Below the pieces are notes generated by a model that worked only from the letters and a program-made list of their open reading frames with translations, was not told where the DNA came from and did not search any database. 59,495 bases of DNA from positions 1-59,495 of the forward strand of contig JADEWQ010000023.1 in NCBI GenBank assembly GCA_015207585.1, written 5' to 3'. Position numbers and translations under genes: made by a program. Every line of letters begins with the position of its first letter. Position 1 is the stretch's first letter. Below, in pieces: positions 1 through 8,430 of this stretch. The stretch is from Pleurocapsales cyanobacterium LEGE 06147 (GTDB lineage Bacteria; Cyanobacteriota; Cyanobacteriia; Cyanobacteriales; Xenococcaceae).

Positions 1-2
1 CT

Positions 3-812
3 AAAGCACACAGACCTATCGAAGGGAAGATTAAGACAGTTACTCTATCAATGAGCTGTAGCGGTCAATATTTTGCTTCTATTCTCTTTGAGGATGGTAA
101 ATCCCCCCCAGCCCCCCTTATTAAGGGGGGTGCCGAAGGCGGGGGGATTGAGGGTAAAGCTATCGGAGTTGACCTTGGACTAACTCATTTTGCTCTTACC
201 AGTGATGGGAGTAAGTTTGATAATCCTCGATGGTTGGCTAAACACGAGCGTAACCTTAAGAAGAAACAGCAACAGCTTTCACGCAAGAAGAAAGGTTCTA
301 ACAACCGCAATAAGTCGAGGCTTAAGGTTGCTCGAGTGCATAACAAAATAACAAGATGCAGGGAAGATTTTCACCATAAGCTATCACGTAGGATAGTTGA
401 CGAAAATCAAGTCATAGTGGTAGAAAATCTAAATGTTAAAGGCATGGTAAGAAACCGCAATCTAGCTAAAGCCATTAACAGTGTAGGTTGGGGTCAATTC
501 TGTACCATGTTGAAATATAAAGCTGAAAACGAAGGTAAAGTTTATCTGGAAGTAGACCGTTTCTTTGCTTCTAGTAAAACTTGTAATAACTGCCTGTATC
601 AAGTAAGCGACCTTCCACTTGAGCTCAGATTCTGGGAATGTCCTAGCTGTGGTACTAAACATGATAGAGATATCAATGCAGCTAAGAATATAAGAGACGA
701 AGGACTGCGAATATTAAAGACCTCGGGAAGCGGGGAAAAAGCCTACTGTCCAGACGTAAGACGCAGTAATAGAGGACGAAAGAAATCTACTACTGTGCTG
801 TCTGCTGGGTAG
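3..812 (+). CDS. tnpB: TnpB, IS200/IS605-family RNA-guided nuclease (5' end outside window)
   Basis: The frame is open to the left edge, reading ...HRPIEGKIKTVTLS before the first ATG at 51, so that ATG is internal and the N-terminus lies outside the window. RuvC-like residues are present: GVDLGLT (Asp), VVENLNVKGM (Glu) and HDRDINAAKNI (Asp). Between the last two lies a zinc ribbon, CNNC and CPSC. TnpB proteins are known to be guided by an omega RNA made from the 3' end of the element. No tnpA is visible. The catalytic half looks intact, so this copy may still be active. A GC-rich inverted repeat is embedded in frame (residues KSPPAPLIKGG). Confidence 0.9.
   Translation, partial: KAHRPIEGKIKTVTLSMSCSGQYFASILFEDGKSPPAPLIKGGAEGGGIEGKAIGVDLGLTHFALTSDGSKFDNPRWLAKHERNLKKKQQQLSRKKKGSNNRNKSRLKVARVHNKITRCREDFHHKLSRRIVDENQVIVVENLNVKGMVRNRNLAKAINSVGWGQFCTMLKYKAENEGKVYLEVDRFFASSKTCNNCLYQVSDLPLELRFWECPSCGTKHDRDINAAKNIRDEGLRILKTSGSGEKAYCPDVRRSNRGRKKSTTVLSAG
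100..149. repeat. C6/G6 inverted repeat embedded in tnpB
   Basis: The segment begins AATCCCCCC, has an inner CCCCCCTTATTAAGGGGGG palindrome and ends GGGGGGATT. It adds about 16 residues in frame, without a stop, to the linker just before the first RuvC motif (GVDLG). This C/G-run palindrome type is common as a dispersed repeat in cyanobacterial genomes. Confidence 0.75.
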
Positions 813-820
813 GAAGCCTA

Positions 821-841
821 CGGTTACTCGCAAGAGAACCG
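821..841 (+). other. Foldback near IS605 right end, downstream of tnpB
   Basis: A short hairpin (CGGTT-A-CTC, loop GCAA, GAG-A-ACCG) lies 9 bases after the tnpB stop. IS605-type elements have a subterminal foldback at the right end, and the omega RNA scaffold covers this region. The exact element end is not visible. Confidence 0.45.
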
Positions 842-959
842 CTAGGTACTTCACATTTGTTCGCATTTTATAGCAGTCCTAAATTATTTGTGAAAACTTA
901 TTACACCTAAAACCTAAAACCCAACACCTAACATCTGATCTCCACCACTTAATTTACAA

Positions 960-1175
960 CTAAAATAAATCGGGTCGGGTACTGAGTAGTTGACCAAACT
1001 TAATATAAAAAGGTCCTAATTCAGTCAGAATTTTCCGCAGTACTGCTGGAGCTGGTAATCGGGGTTCGTCAGCTTTACCTCTAGTCAATAATCCCCGCAT
1101 ATAACCCCAGCCATTACTGAGAACAATTTCAATAATTTCTCGCTGACGGGTACTAGTTTTGGTTAACGAAAACAC
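960..1175 (-). pseudogene. 5' fragment of an ABC1/AarF (UbiB) kinase-like gene
   Basis: The 71 residues match the N-terminal part of cyanobacterial ABC1/AarF kinases, with the hallmark LGPFYIKFGQLLSTRPDL near the end. Family members are usually over 500 residues. Here the reading stops (TAG) directly after RPDLF, before the kinase core, so the product cannot be a kinase. The break faces the tnpB element, 150 bp away, and deletion linked to that element is a plausible cause (inference). The 3' part is not in the window. Confidence 0.8.
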
Positions 1176-1259
1176 TTTTAGTGAGATAGTTAAGAAAAGA
1201 GGAAGAAATTGGTAATTGCTCTGTGTATCTTATCAATTACCAATCGCCCATCACTGGTA

Positions 1260-2321
1260 TCAGAGTAAGTGTTTGAATTGAGAGTTTTTTTGCAGGGACT
1301 TGACTATCTGTTTAATTTCTTGAGTTCGGTCTTTGTGAACTACCAGGGTAACGTTGCGATCGCGCACGATCACGATGTCATCTAATCCAATCGTAACAAT
1401 TACTTCATCATCATCGGTCGCATAGAGAATTGCTCCCTTAGTATCTCTTCCGATATGGGTAGCCAACTCCACATTTTGGTTCTTTCCTTTCAGTAGTCGT
1501 TCAACCCCATTCCAGTCACCAAGATCGTCCCAGCCAAAGTTAGCAGGCAACACATATGCTAATTTTGTTTTTTCCATTAAAGCATAGTCAATACTTTTCT
1601 TTTCTAACTGAGGATAAGCTGCTGTTCCGTGCTCTAGTAAAGGCTGAATTATTTCCGGTGCGTAAGCTGCCAACTCCTCCAAAACCGTACTTGCTCTAAA
1701 GATAAACATTCCACTATTCCAACTAAATGTTCCCATCTTTAGAAAAGATTTAGCCGTTTTTTTGTCTGGTTTTTCGGTAAACCGATTGACTTTGTAGATG
1801 GGTAAACCATCAAAGCTAGCTTTTTTTTCTCCTTGTTCGATATAGCCATAGCCTGTAGAGGGATGACTCGGCTGAATGCCCAGGGTAACGATCGCTCTTT
1901 CTTTGGCGGCGATTTTACTAGCTACTTTAAGAGTTTGTTCGTATGCTTGGCGATCGCCAATCCAATGATCGGCAGGAAAGAACCCTAAAATCGCTTCTTT
2001 GCCATGACGCCTTGAAGCTTCCAAACTAGCCCAAGCTACGGCAGGAGCAGTATCTTTTCCTTCCGGTTCGATTAACAAATTCGTTTCCAGTAAATTTGGC
2101 AGTTGTTCTCTGACACCATCGGCAATGAGAGCAGAGGTAATCACCCACAACTGTTCCCATCCTCCAGCTAATTCTAGCAGCCGTTCGGCAGTTTCTTGTA
2201 GTAAGCTTTTTCCACTACCATCCAGACATAAAAATTGTTTGGGTCGTTTCTTGCGGCTGAGAGGCCAAAAACGCTCTCCTTTACCGCCAGCCAGGATTAT
2301 GGGGATTAAGGTCGTACTCAT
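1260..2321 (-). CDS. manC: Mannose-1-phosphate guanylyltransferase
   Basis: Makes GDP-mannose from mannose-1-phosphate and GTP, the donor for mannose, fucose and related sugars in surface polysaccharides. The 353-residue protein has the nucleotidyltransferase signature LAGGKGERFWPLSR near the N-terminus followed by KRPKQFL, then FFPADHWI, FTEKPDKKTA and WNSGMFIF in the expected order. The length is that of the single-domain guanylyltransferase, without the C-terminal isomerase domain of bifunctional ManC/AlgA. It stands alone on the minus strand. The hps cluster at 9.4-14.7 kb may use its product (inference). Confidence 0.93.
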   Translation of the reverse strand: MSTTLIPIILAGGKGERFWPLSRKKRPKQFLCLDGSGKSLLQETAERLLELAGGWEQLWVITSALIADGVREQLPNLLETNLLIEPEGKDTAPAVAWASLEASRRHGKEAILGFFPADHWIGDRQAYEQTLKVASKIAAKERAIVTLGIQPSHPSTGYGYIEQGEKKASFDGLPIYKVNRFTEKPDKKTAKSFLKMGTFSWNSGMFIFRASTVLEELAAYAPEIIQPLLEHGTAAYPQLEKKSIDYALMEKTKLAYVLPANFGWDDLGDWNGVERLLKGKNQNVELATHIGRDTKGAILYATDDDEVIVTIGLDDIVIVRDRNVTLVVHKDRTQEIKQIVKSLQKNSQFKHLL

Positions 2322-2487
2322 TCAATCACTTCTCGTCTGAAATAATCCTATCTTCGCCTGTAATTCTAATTTCGTCTGTTCTTTAGTCGGTTATTAACAA
2401 AGCAGAATCGACAACAATAGCGATCGAGCGGTTAAAATTCATCATAATTTAATAATTATTTAATTTTTTATTTCGCCCGCAATAGCT

Positions 2488-3177
2488 ATGGAACATAGTA
2501 GTAACAAGAAATTCAAGAAACTTCCTAGAGTTAAAAGCGAGAGTAACTCCTCTCAGAAAGCTTCTACAATTGCAGCACAATCTAATTGTCTATCTCTATT
2601 TTCTCTCTGGTATTCTCAATTATCTCCTTTTGAAAATGGTTTGTTTTGGGGTACATTAGTCTCGCTTACCGCGACAGTTTCAGCAACTATAGGAGCAACT
2701 CTAACTTTAATTAGTCCAGTCTCCAATGTCATTGGTGCTTTTGTCGACGAAGTCGATCTAGAAGATACGGCAATTTTTCCTGACTCGCAACTCAGTCTAG
2801 AACAAAAGCAGGATAATTGGAATGGTTCTAGAGAGGGAAAAATACTCTCTTTGTCAAATTTGTCAGCTTTGCAGTACACTGCGATCGCGGTGCAAAATAC
2901 GACAAATCGACCGAAGTTAGCTATGGAGGTGCTATCTTATCTAACCGAACGTAATTTGAATAACGTGTATCTGAGCAGTAGCTTATCGCTAGAATTGAAA
3001 GAAACCGAGATTATTTTCTCGTCTGGAAATTTCAAAGCCGCTAAAAATTTGCAAAAAATGCTAGGTATAGGTCGATTAAAACCATCTACTATCGGTGATT
3101 TAAACTCAGACGTAATTATTCGTCTGGGAGAAGATGCCCAATTTCTTTCTCAAGAAGATAGTTTTATTCGTGACTAG
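2488..3177 (+). CDS. Membrane-anchored protein with LytR C-terminal (LytR_C) domain
   Basis: The 229 residues begin with a polar stretch of about 50, then one hydrophobic segment around residues 55-80 ([20 protein letters not shown]). The C-terminal third, from [14 protein letters not shown] to [14 protein letters not shown], resembles the LytR_C domain found after the catalytic domain in LytR-CpsA-Psr (LCP) proteins of cyanobacteria. No LCP phosphotransferase domain is present, so it is not itself a ligase of polymers to peptidoglycan. It may bind cell-wall or polymer material outside the membrane (inference). Its 3' end lies 37 bp before the next gene on the same strand, suggesting cotranscription. 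Confidence 0.65.
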   Translation: MEHSSNKKFKKLPRVKSESNSSQKASTIAAQSNCLSLFSLWYSQLSPFENGLFWGTLVSLTATVSATIGATLTLISPVSNVIGAFVDEVDLEDTAIFPDSQLSLEQKQDNWNGSREGKILSLSNLSALQYTAIAVQNTTNRPKLAMEVLSYLTERNLNNVYLSSSLSLELKETEIIFSSGNFKAAKNLQKMLGIGRLKPSTIGDLNSDVIIRLGEDAQFLSQEDSFIRD

Positions 3178-3214
3178 CTTTGATTTAGTGACAAAAGTAG
3201 TTGAGAAATCAAAA

Positions 3215-3724
3215 ATGGGTGCTAAACTTTGGCGACGTTTGCTAACCTTACTGGCTATACTTTCGCTAGCAGTAATCTGGATACTACTAGATGCTCGTAT
3301 GGCTATAGCTCAAGATAGTGCCGTTAACTATACCTACAGCGAACTTCGTAACCAAGATTTTTCCCATAAAGATTTAGTGGGAGCGGTTTTCGCTGCTGCC
3401 GATGCCAGAGGAGCAAACTTTGAAGAGTCAGATCTCACTAACTCGATTCTGACTAAAGCCATTTTTTTAGATGCTAATTTGAAGGGAGCCAATCTCACCA
3501 ACGCCTTCATGGATCGAGTGGCATTAGATAACGCCAATTTGACCGATGCGATTTTAGTAGATGCTGTCGCTACCAGCACTACCTTCGACGGTGCTATTGT
3601 CACCGGAGCCGACTTTTCTAACGCTATTTTAGACCGCTACCAAACCTATCTGTTATGTCAGAGAGCGGACGGTATTAATCCGGTTACGGGAATTTCTACC
3701 AGAGACAGTCTTGGCTGTAAGTAA
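3215..3724 (+). CDS. Secreted/lumenal pentapeptide-repeat protein
   Basis: The ATG at 3215 gives [10 protein letters not shown] followed by a hydrophobic core and AIAQ, a clear signal peptide. An upstream in-frame start at 3134 would overlap the previous gene and bury this signal. The mature part carries tandem A(D/N)LXX pentapeptides ([30 protein letters not shown]), which fold as a right-handed quadrilateral beta helix. The C-terminal cysteine pair ([14 protein letters not shown]...LGCK) is typical of the thylakoid-lumen/periplasm subgroup of cyanobacteria. The biochemical role is unknown. Confidence 0.85.
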   Translation: MGAKLWRRLLTLLAILSLAVIWILLDARMAIAQDSAVNYTYSELRNQDFSHKDLVGAVFAAADARGANFEESDLTNSILTKAIFLDANLKGANLTNAFMDRVALDNANLTDAILVDAVATSTTFDGAIVTGADFSNAILDRYQTYLLCQRADGINPVTGISTRDSLGCK

Positions 3725-3739
3725 AATTAAAGTTGACAA

Positions 3740-4493
3740 CTAATAATTAACTACGTGGCTAAATCGATCGCTGGCTTGTAACTGAGTCATTGGCTGCCAC
3801 TTCAAAATATCTGCCAACAGAGTTTGGTAACCTCGGACATTGGGATGAAGTCCATCATCACCAAGCTGCGATCGCAGCCACTCCGTTCCTCTTGCCAGCC
3901 AAAGTTCGAAAATATCTAGATAAGGAATCTGACGTTGTTGACAAGCTAATTTAGTCGCTTCTTTATAAAGATATTGGTCGCGATGGTTGAAATAAAAACA
4001 ATCCAAAAAAGGCATTTTAGCCTCATCTACCGGAACCATTCCCACAAATATTACCGGACATAGACTTTGAGCCAAATCGAGTAGCTCGTCCATTTGTTGG
4101 CTAAATGTAGGCAAATCAGTACATAATTTTCCTTCTGCTTTACCTAAACGTGGGGAATCATTTACTCCTACCGACAAAATAATTAAATCGGGTAAGCTAT
4201 TGCGTAGTTCTCCTCTACAGCGAAATTCGTTCTCCTCTACAGCGAAATTCTTGTTCGAGACGCTGGATAACTTGATGTAGGCGATCGCCACGAACGCCCA
4301 AATTATAGAGAACGTGACCGGAACTGCCTGCAGACATCCAGCTACGCCGAAGTCTTTCAACCCAGCCTCCACCTACAGGATCGCCAAAACCATAAACGAG
4401 ACTATCGCCCAAAGCAACTACTTTTAATGGTTGCTGCTTTTTTAGAGAAGAGATGCTGCTATAGTTTGGTCTAATTAATGAAATAGTTTGCAT
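3740..4493 (-). pseudogene. SGNH/GDSL hydrolase, split by a 22-bp tandem duplication
   Basis: The 5' frame (4493 to about 4215) has block I, ALGDSLVYGFGD, and block II, LGVRGD. The 3' frame (to 3740) has block III, SVGVNDSP, and block V, DGLHPN. All SGNH catalytic blocks exist but in two frames. The frames change exactly at a tandem duplication of 22 bp at 4208-4251. Removing one copy restores one frame of 243 codons, running ...EQEFRCRGELRNSLPDL. The family comprises esterases and lipases. The gene is off in this sequence unless slippage restores it or the assembly is in error here. Confidence 0.88.
4208..4251. repeat. 22-bp direct tandem duplication
   Basis: The unit TTCTCCTCTACAGCGAAATT plus CG occurs at 4208-4229 and again at 4230-4251 with one mismatch at the last base. 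As 22 is not a multiple of three it shifts the frame of the SGNH hydrolase. Confidence 0.95.
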
Positions 4494-4612
4494 AAAGCCG
4501 TTATTCTTACATTAACCAATCGCTATATATTTTTTATATCCACATATCTTTACATTTCTATATATATCGATACAATATCTCGTTTTAGCTCAAAACACAA
4601 CTATACCCAAAC

Positions 4613-4644
4613 AATAAAAAACAGAAGGTATCTTTTCCTTCTGT
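4613..4644 (-). terminator. Rho-independent terminator after psb27
   Basis: On the minus strand an 8-bp perfect stem (ACAGAAGG/CCTTCTGT, 8-nt loop) is followed by TTTTTATT. It lies 40 bp after the psb27 stop. Confidence 0.85.
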
Positions 4645-4684
4645 CTTGATTACCCGATTTGATTATTACCTAAAGGGGCTATAG

Positions 4685-5089
4685 CTAAACGCCTCGCTTG
4701 ATGGCTACTTCCACTTGGTTAAATTCTTGTTTGAGACGTTTTTTCATCTTCTCTGGTAAAGGACGAATGCCATAGGAGCTATAGTAGCCGGCTAAAGCGT
4801 TGAGTGCTGTCTGCATGGTAGTAAAAGAACGAAGTCCGGCAGTTTTGTCGTTACGCCTATAGCGCGAAACATAATCATTGATTTGTTGGCGTGCCAGAGC
4901 AACAGTTTCTGGTTTATCAGGTGCATTATCGGGCAACTCAATCGCTGTTTTTAAATTGTTTACTACAGCTAATGTATCTTGGCTGTAGTTACCAGTCAGT
5001 CCACTAGGATTGGCACCACAGCCCATTAAGCCAATTATGACTACTAAAACAAGAGCAATTATACGCGAAAAGTATTTTTGGAAAAACAT
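4685..5089 (-). CDS. psb27: Photosystem II lipoprotein Psb27
   Basis: Psb27 binds the lumenal side of CP43 during photosystem II assembly and repair and keeps the manganese cluster site unloaded. The 134 residues have a lipoprotein signal peptide ending in GLMGC, so the protein is anchored at the lumenal face of the thylakoid. Conserved features are TGNYSQDTLAVVNNLKTAI, the helix with ARQQINDYVSRYRR and SFTTMQTALNALAGYY. Length is normal. The gene is monocistronic, with its own terminator. Confidence 0.95.
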   Translation of the reverse strand: MFFQKYFSRIIALVLVVIIGLMGCGANPSGLTGNYSQDTLAVVNNLKTAIELPDNAPDKPETVALARQQINDYVSRYRRNDKTAGLRSFTTMQTALNALAGYYSSYGIRPLPEKMKKRLKQEFNQVEVAIKRGV

Positions 5090-5208
5090 AATTTACTTTA
5101 AACGATCCCGGGTTCAACTTATCCTATCAAGAATTGGGAATGAACTACTAGCTGCTACTCCGCTTCGCTACGACTGAGAAAGAGGGACACTTATAAATTG
5201 TTTAATTT

Positions 5209-6579
5209 CTAATTTGAAGAGTCGAGCAATTTTGTTACCAAACAGTGAGCAATTCGTCCCGCTGCACCAGCAGTTCCCATCCGCCTTTTACCATTTTCAG
5301 CAATCTGCTGTCTTAGTTGGGAATTATTCAAAACCGATTGAATCGTCTCTGCTACTCGTTCGGGATTTTCAACTAAAATAACAGAGCATCCGAGTAAACG
5401 AGTCTGTGCTTCGGCAAAAGCGTAGGTAAATTGTGGTCCTTCGCCTGGAATAGTTATCGCTGGTTTACCCAAACCAACAAATTGTTCGGTTGCCGTTCCT
5501 GCCATTGCGATCGCTACATCGGCTCGTTGCAAACATTCTGCATAGGCATTCTGCGTCAAGATTAAAGTTCCATTCTGCCAGCTAAAAGCGGTGCGGCAGC
5601 ACCCGCAAAGCGGGATCGCCTCTGCATCTTTGACTGGTTCGGTAAAGGCTGCTAGAGAAGTAGAATTCCAGCCTTGGGATAAAAGAAGCCGCGCAAAAGG
5701 TTCGAGAGTTAAACTAGGAGCGATCGCAGCTAAAAATACCACCGAATAATAACCAAAAGTAGATGCTATTTCTCGTACTGCCTCAATAATGAGTTGCCAA
5801 TTTCTTTCTGCTTCCGGCATTCTCGATCCAGGCAGCAGTAAGATATAAAGATTTTTTTTCTCGTAAGGAGTCGTCTCCGCCACGGACACCTCAAGCGTCA
5901 GAGATGAACTCCGACGACGTGTCCTCCTCGAAGGGCGAACGGGGTTCTCAAGACTATATCCTACACTCCCCATTCTATCCTCTGTCTCTAAACCATCCAT
6001 CATCGGATTGCCCAGATCGAAAGCAGGAATCGACCATTGTTGTAAAATTTGAGTTGTTAAACTATCTCTAGGAAAAACGGCTTTGCAACGAGGATGACTC
6101 ATTAACCAACGTTCCCAGGGCAAATAAACCGAACCAAACTGACGTTCTAACCAAGAAGTTTGCGGTAACCATCCTCGTTCGTCCCGTAAGTAATACTCTG
6201 ATTTAGCAGTTCCGACAAAAGCGTAATCCGCACCACTTATCCAAGCAAATAAAAGAGGAACGATATCTCCTACCGCCAAGATCGAACCACCATTTTTTCC
6301 CCACTGGCACACAACTTTTAGTTGTTCTCGACTCAACTGTAATAAGCCACCTCGGACATCTCGCCATAGCTGAGTGCTATCCATATAAATAAAACCCCCA
6401 GAAGGCATTTGTCGTACTTTACCTAAAATAGAAATATTCAATTGACGATAAGCATTGCCTTTACCAACTAGAGGCAATGCCACTAATTCTGTTACATTGA
6501 AATGACATTGCAATTGTTCGATAATACGGACAGCAATAATATCTTCTCCATGACCATTGCTGAGAACTAGTAATTTCAT
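5209..6579 (-). CDS. Lipid-A-disaccharide synthase-related protein (LpxB-like)
   Basis: The start MKLLVLSNGHGED and the later blocks PLVGKGNAYR, DLGNPMMDGL, LLLPGSRMPEA and MAGTATEQFVGLGKPA are those of the cyanobacterial LpxB-related family, glycosyltransferases of GT-B fold. True LpxB joins UDP-diacylglucosamine and lipid X; the substrate of this family in cyanobacteria is not established. Two segments look inserted in frame compared with the family core: about 35 residues rich in R/S/T (RPSRRTRRRSSS) between NPMMDGL and LLLPGSR, and AEAIPLCGCCRTAF further on. Both correspond to palindromic repeats in the DNA. It starts 2 bp from the divergent gene at 6582. Confidence 0.82.
   Translation of the reverse strand: MKLLVLSNGHGEDIIAVRIIEQLQCHFNVTELVALPLVGKGNAYRQLNISILGKVRQMPSGGFIYMDSTQLWRDVRGGLLQLSREQLKVVCQWGKNGGSILAVGDIVPLLFAWISGADYAFVGTAKSEYYLRDERGWLPQTSWLERQFGSVYLPWERWLMSHPRCKAVFPRDSLTTQILQQWSIPAFDLGNPMMDGLETEDRMGSVGYSLENPVRPSRRTRRRSSSLTLEVSVAETTPYEKKNLYILLLPGSRMPEAERNWQLIIEAVREIASTFGYYSVVFLAAIAPSLTLEPFARLLLSQGWNSTSLAAFTEPVKDAEAIPLCGCCRTAFSWQNGTLILTQNAYAECLQRADVAIAMAGTATEQFVGLGKPAITIPGEGPQFTYAFAEAQTRLLGCSVILVENPERVAETIQSVLNNSQLRQQIAENGKRRMGTAGAAGRIAHCLVTKLLDSSN
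5588..5619. repeat. GCGGTGCGGCAGCACCCGC hairpin repeat, copy 1
   Basis: A 32-bp element with a CCCGC-aaa-GCGGG hairpin sits inside the LpxB-like gene. A second copy is at 53600-53632, in which only the hairpin loop differs (attc). Confidence 0.85.
5869..5950. repeat. GC-rich dispersed repeat inside the LpxB-like gene
   Basis: The stretch with TCTCCGCC and CCTCGAAGGGCGAACGGGG is much more GC-rich than its surroundings and encodes the low-complexity R/S/T insert. The words TCTCCGCC and CTCGAAGGGC recur in the repeat between psbB and psbT (20436-20560). The borders are approximate. Confidence 0.55.
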
Positions 6580-6581
6580 AA

Positions 6582-6872
6582 ATGATTGTTTTTGTTATTG
6601 TGGTGAATTTATGTATTACTGTAGTTAATTTCTATTTAGCAGTAAAAATTTGGCAATTACGGCGGTGGCTGATTTGCGCGACCAAAACTCTGATAGATTG
6701 TGAATATTCAATTCAGACTTTATTCTATTCAGGACAAACAATTTTAGATCGAAAACAAAAGAATATTAACCAATTACGACAACGTTATCAAATACTACAA
6801 TTACAATGGCAAAGAATTAGGCAAATTTTATTTTTGTTAAACTTAACCGTTCGCCTTTGGCGCAAATTTTGA
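6582..6872 (+). CDS. Conserved small cyanobacterial protein with N-terminal membrane helix
   Basis: The 96 residues start MIVFVIVVNLCITVVNFYLA, one membrane helix, followed by a basic QLRRWL and a long amphipathic, Q/R-rich helix (NINQLRQRYQILQLQWQRIRQ) that could form a coiled coil. I recall homologues of this size in other cyanobacteria, but no function. It is divergent from the LpxB-like gene with only 2 bp between start codons, so the two promoters must overlap the coding sequences. The pairing suggests a shared role at the envelope (inference). Confidence 0.65.
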   Translation: MIVFVIVVNLCITVVNFYLAVKIWQLRRWLICATKTLIDCEYSIQTLFYSGQTILDRKQKNINQLRQRYQILQLQWQRIRQILFLLNLTVRLWRKF

Positions 6873-6921
6873 ATAGTACAAAATCGGATTTGGAAACCAT
6901 TCTGCTGTACAGTACATAGTA

Positions 6922-7509
6922 TTAAACAATTGTCGGTGGCTCTTGTTTATTCCAATTTCGCAGTCGGAAAGCAAAAATTATTAAAAGCACGCCGAAAATA
7001 ATGGCATAAACTCCAATTACCCACACAATCGCTAATGCGCCAGCAACAGGACGGATTGCCAAGAGTAAACCAAACAGTAACGAGGCAATGCCAGCCGCTG
7101 CCAACAGCCACTCATTTTCTATCTGCCTGCGTAATTGGATAGCGGCAATCAACTCGAAAATACCAGACACGATTGCCCAAGCTGCAATTAAATATAGTAA
7201 GAATAATCCAGTAGCCTCAGGCCACACGAAGGCAATTATACCTATGGCAATGCCAATTAATCCTTCTAGCAATAGTAGCCACCAAGGTTCATCTGCACGA
7301 CGCTCACTTAAGGCCGCAATTACGACAAAAATTCCTCCCAACAACGCGAAGATGCCAAAGAGAGTCAGCAATACTATTAAAGTAATACCAGGCCAAACCA
7401 AAACTGCCACGCCAAAAAGCACCGCCACTAGTCCTCGCAATAACAATGTCCACCAATTCCGAGCTAGCAAAGTTCCCATTCTCAGTGTTCTGTTAGAGTT
7501 TGGTCTCAT
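6922..7509 (-). CDS. HdeD family membrane protein (DUF308)
   Basis: The 195-residue protein is almost wholly hydrophobic, with six predicted membrane helices in three helical pairs, each pair containing a motif such as GVAVLVWPGITL, GIIAFVWPEATG and GLLLAIRPVAGAL. This triple pattern is typical of the HdeD/DUF308 family. HdeD is linked to acid resistance in enterobacteria; its cyanobacterial role is not known. The N-terminus (RNWWTLLLRGL) is also family-like. It stands alone on the minus strand. Confidence 0.85.
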   Translation of the reverse strand: MRPNSNRTLRMGTLLARNWWTLLLRGLVAVLFGVAVLVWPGITLIVLLTLFGIFALLGGIFVVIAALSERRADEPWWLLLLEGLIGIAIGIIAFVWPEATGLFLLYLIAAWAIVSGIFELIAAIQLRRQIENEWLLAAAGIASLLFGLLLAIRPVAGALAIVWVIGVYAIIFGVLLIIFAFRLRNWNKQEPPTIV

Positions 7510-7857
7510 TAGTTAAATTCCCCACGTAAGGTAAGATAATTGATTTAGCGTTCCTAATGTTGTGGATTTCTTTTTGGTAGCAACGGTACTCGGATTGAAA
7601 AAAGTTGCGATAACCTGAACTAATCGTGCTTTTTTATCCTTTGGCTTGCCTCTATCTTAAGAAGTAAATTTTGAGTATTGAAACGACAATGAGCTATTGG
7701 CTCGAGCGGACAATTTTCAAATATATATATAATTAATATCTCAAAACAGCAAAATAATCAGCTAAAATTCTCTGACCATAGATGGATTAGCTCAGTGCTA
7801 ATTTTTTACTAAGATGATGATAGATGAGCAGTAACGTAGCAGGGGAGGAGTCCACTT
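7510..7857. other. Intergenic region between two divergent genes
   Basis: This 348-bp AT-rich gap separates the divergent HdeD-like gene and the small gene at 7858. The only strong signal is the ribosome-binding site AGGGGAGGAG just before the ATG at 7858. No RNA gene or repeat was recognised. Confidence 0.5.
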
Positions 7858-8112
7858 ATGGCATCATCAGCACCTCTTCACGGCAGCGAATTAATTGATT
7901 GTGCTAGAGCAAACGCAAACAAAGGAATTGAAGTTGCATCACAACGATGTGGTTATGGGGACGATATCTCTACCTTCGAGAGTGAGTTAAAGAAAGCTTG
8001 CGCTTCTATTGGTGTAGAAATTGAAAGTTTTAAAGATTTAACTGAAGATGGAGCGTACAGCAACAAAGAACAAGGAGTTGAAATTGCTCCAGACACACCA
8101 AATCAATTATAA
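7858..8112 (+). CDS. Conserved small soluble cyanobacterial protein
   Basis: The 84 residues begin MASSAPLHGSELIDCARAN, followed by KGIEVASQRCGYGDDISTFESELKKAC and an acidic tail. It has no membrane segment or signal peptide. Three cysteines are present (CARAN, RCGYG, KACAS). Proteins with the same GSELIDCAKAN and CGYG blocks occur in other cyanobacteria, as far as I recall, without assigned function. A very strong Shine-Dalgarno (GGGGAGGAG) 8 bases before the ATG supports the start and suggests high expression. Confidence 0.7.
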   Translation: MASSAPLHGSELIDCARANANKGIEVASQRCGYGDDISTFESELKKACASIGVEIESFKDLTEDGAYSNKEQGVEIAPDTPNQL

Positions 8113-8430
8113 TAAGCTGCCTAGCTGTTACACAAACCCTTTCGATATATCGCGACCGAGCTAATTAATTTATAAATAAAGAATAAAAAATATGTTAAAT
8201 CAGTGTTGATACTCTGGAGCTAAAAAAAGAAGGTATGTTTTCTCAACTACAATAGCTTAGAGTTACATAAAAACTTCCCCTGGATTGATAAATCCACAGG
8301 GTAGTTAATAAGAAAGACTAATTTAATTTATTTCTAATACATTCGTGCAGAAATAAAGCTGCCATTGCGAATGAACGAAAGGCTTATAAAATGAGCGTTT
8401 TTAGTTTTTATTGCCGCGCAGCAGTACTAG
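8113..8430. other. Intergenic region between convergent genes
   Basis: This 318-bp gap holds the terminator-like hairpin listed at 8267-8301. Nothing else was recognised. Confidence 0.5.
8267..8301 (-). terminator. Probable terminator of the cysteine-motif protein gene
   Basis: On the minus strand, CCCTG-TGGATT and AATCCA-GGGG form a stem with a 4-nt loop, followed by AAGTTTTTATG. The distance to the stop at 8431 is about 130 bp. Confidence 0.55.

Noticed and set aside
5100-5130. GGGTTCAACTT resembling a tRNA T-loop
   Set aside because: No cloverleaf can be drawn around it; no acceptor stem or anticodon arm.
7088-7516. Plus-strand frame of 142 residues
   Set aside because: Antisense to the HdeD-like membrane protein; composition (N, K, P-rich) is that of a shadow frame.
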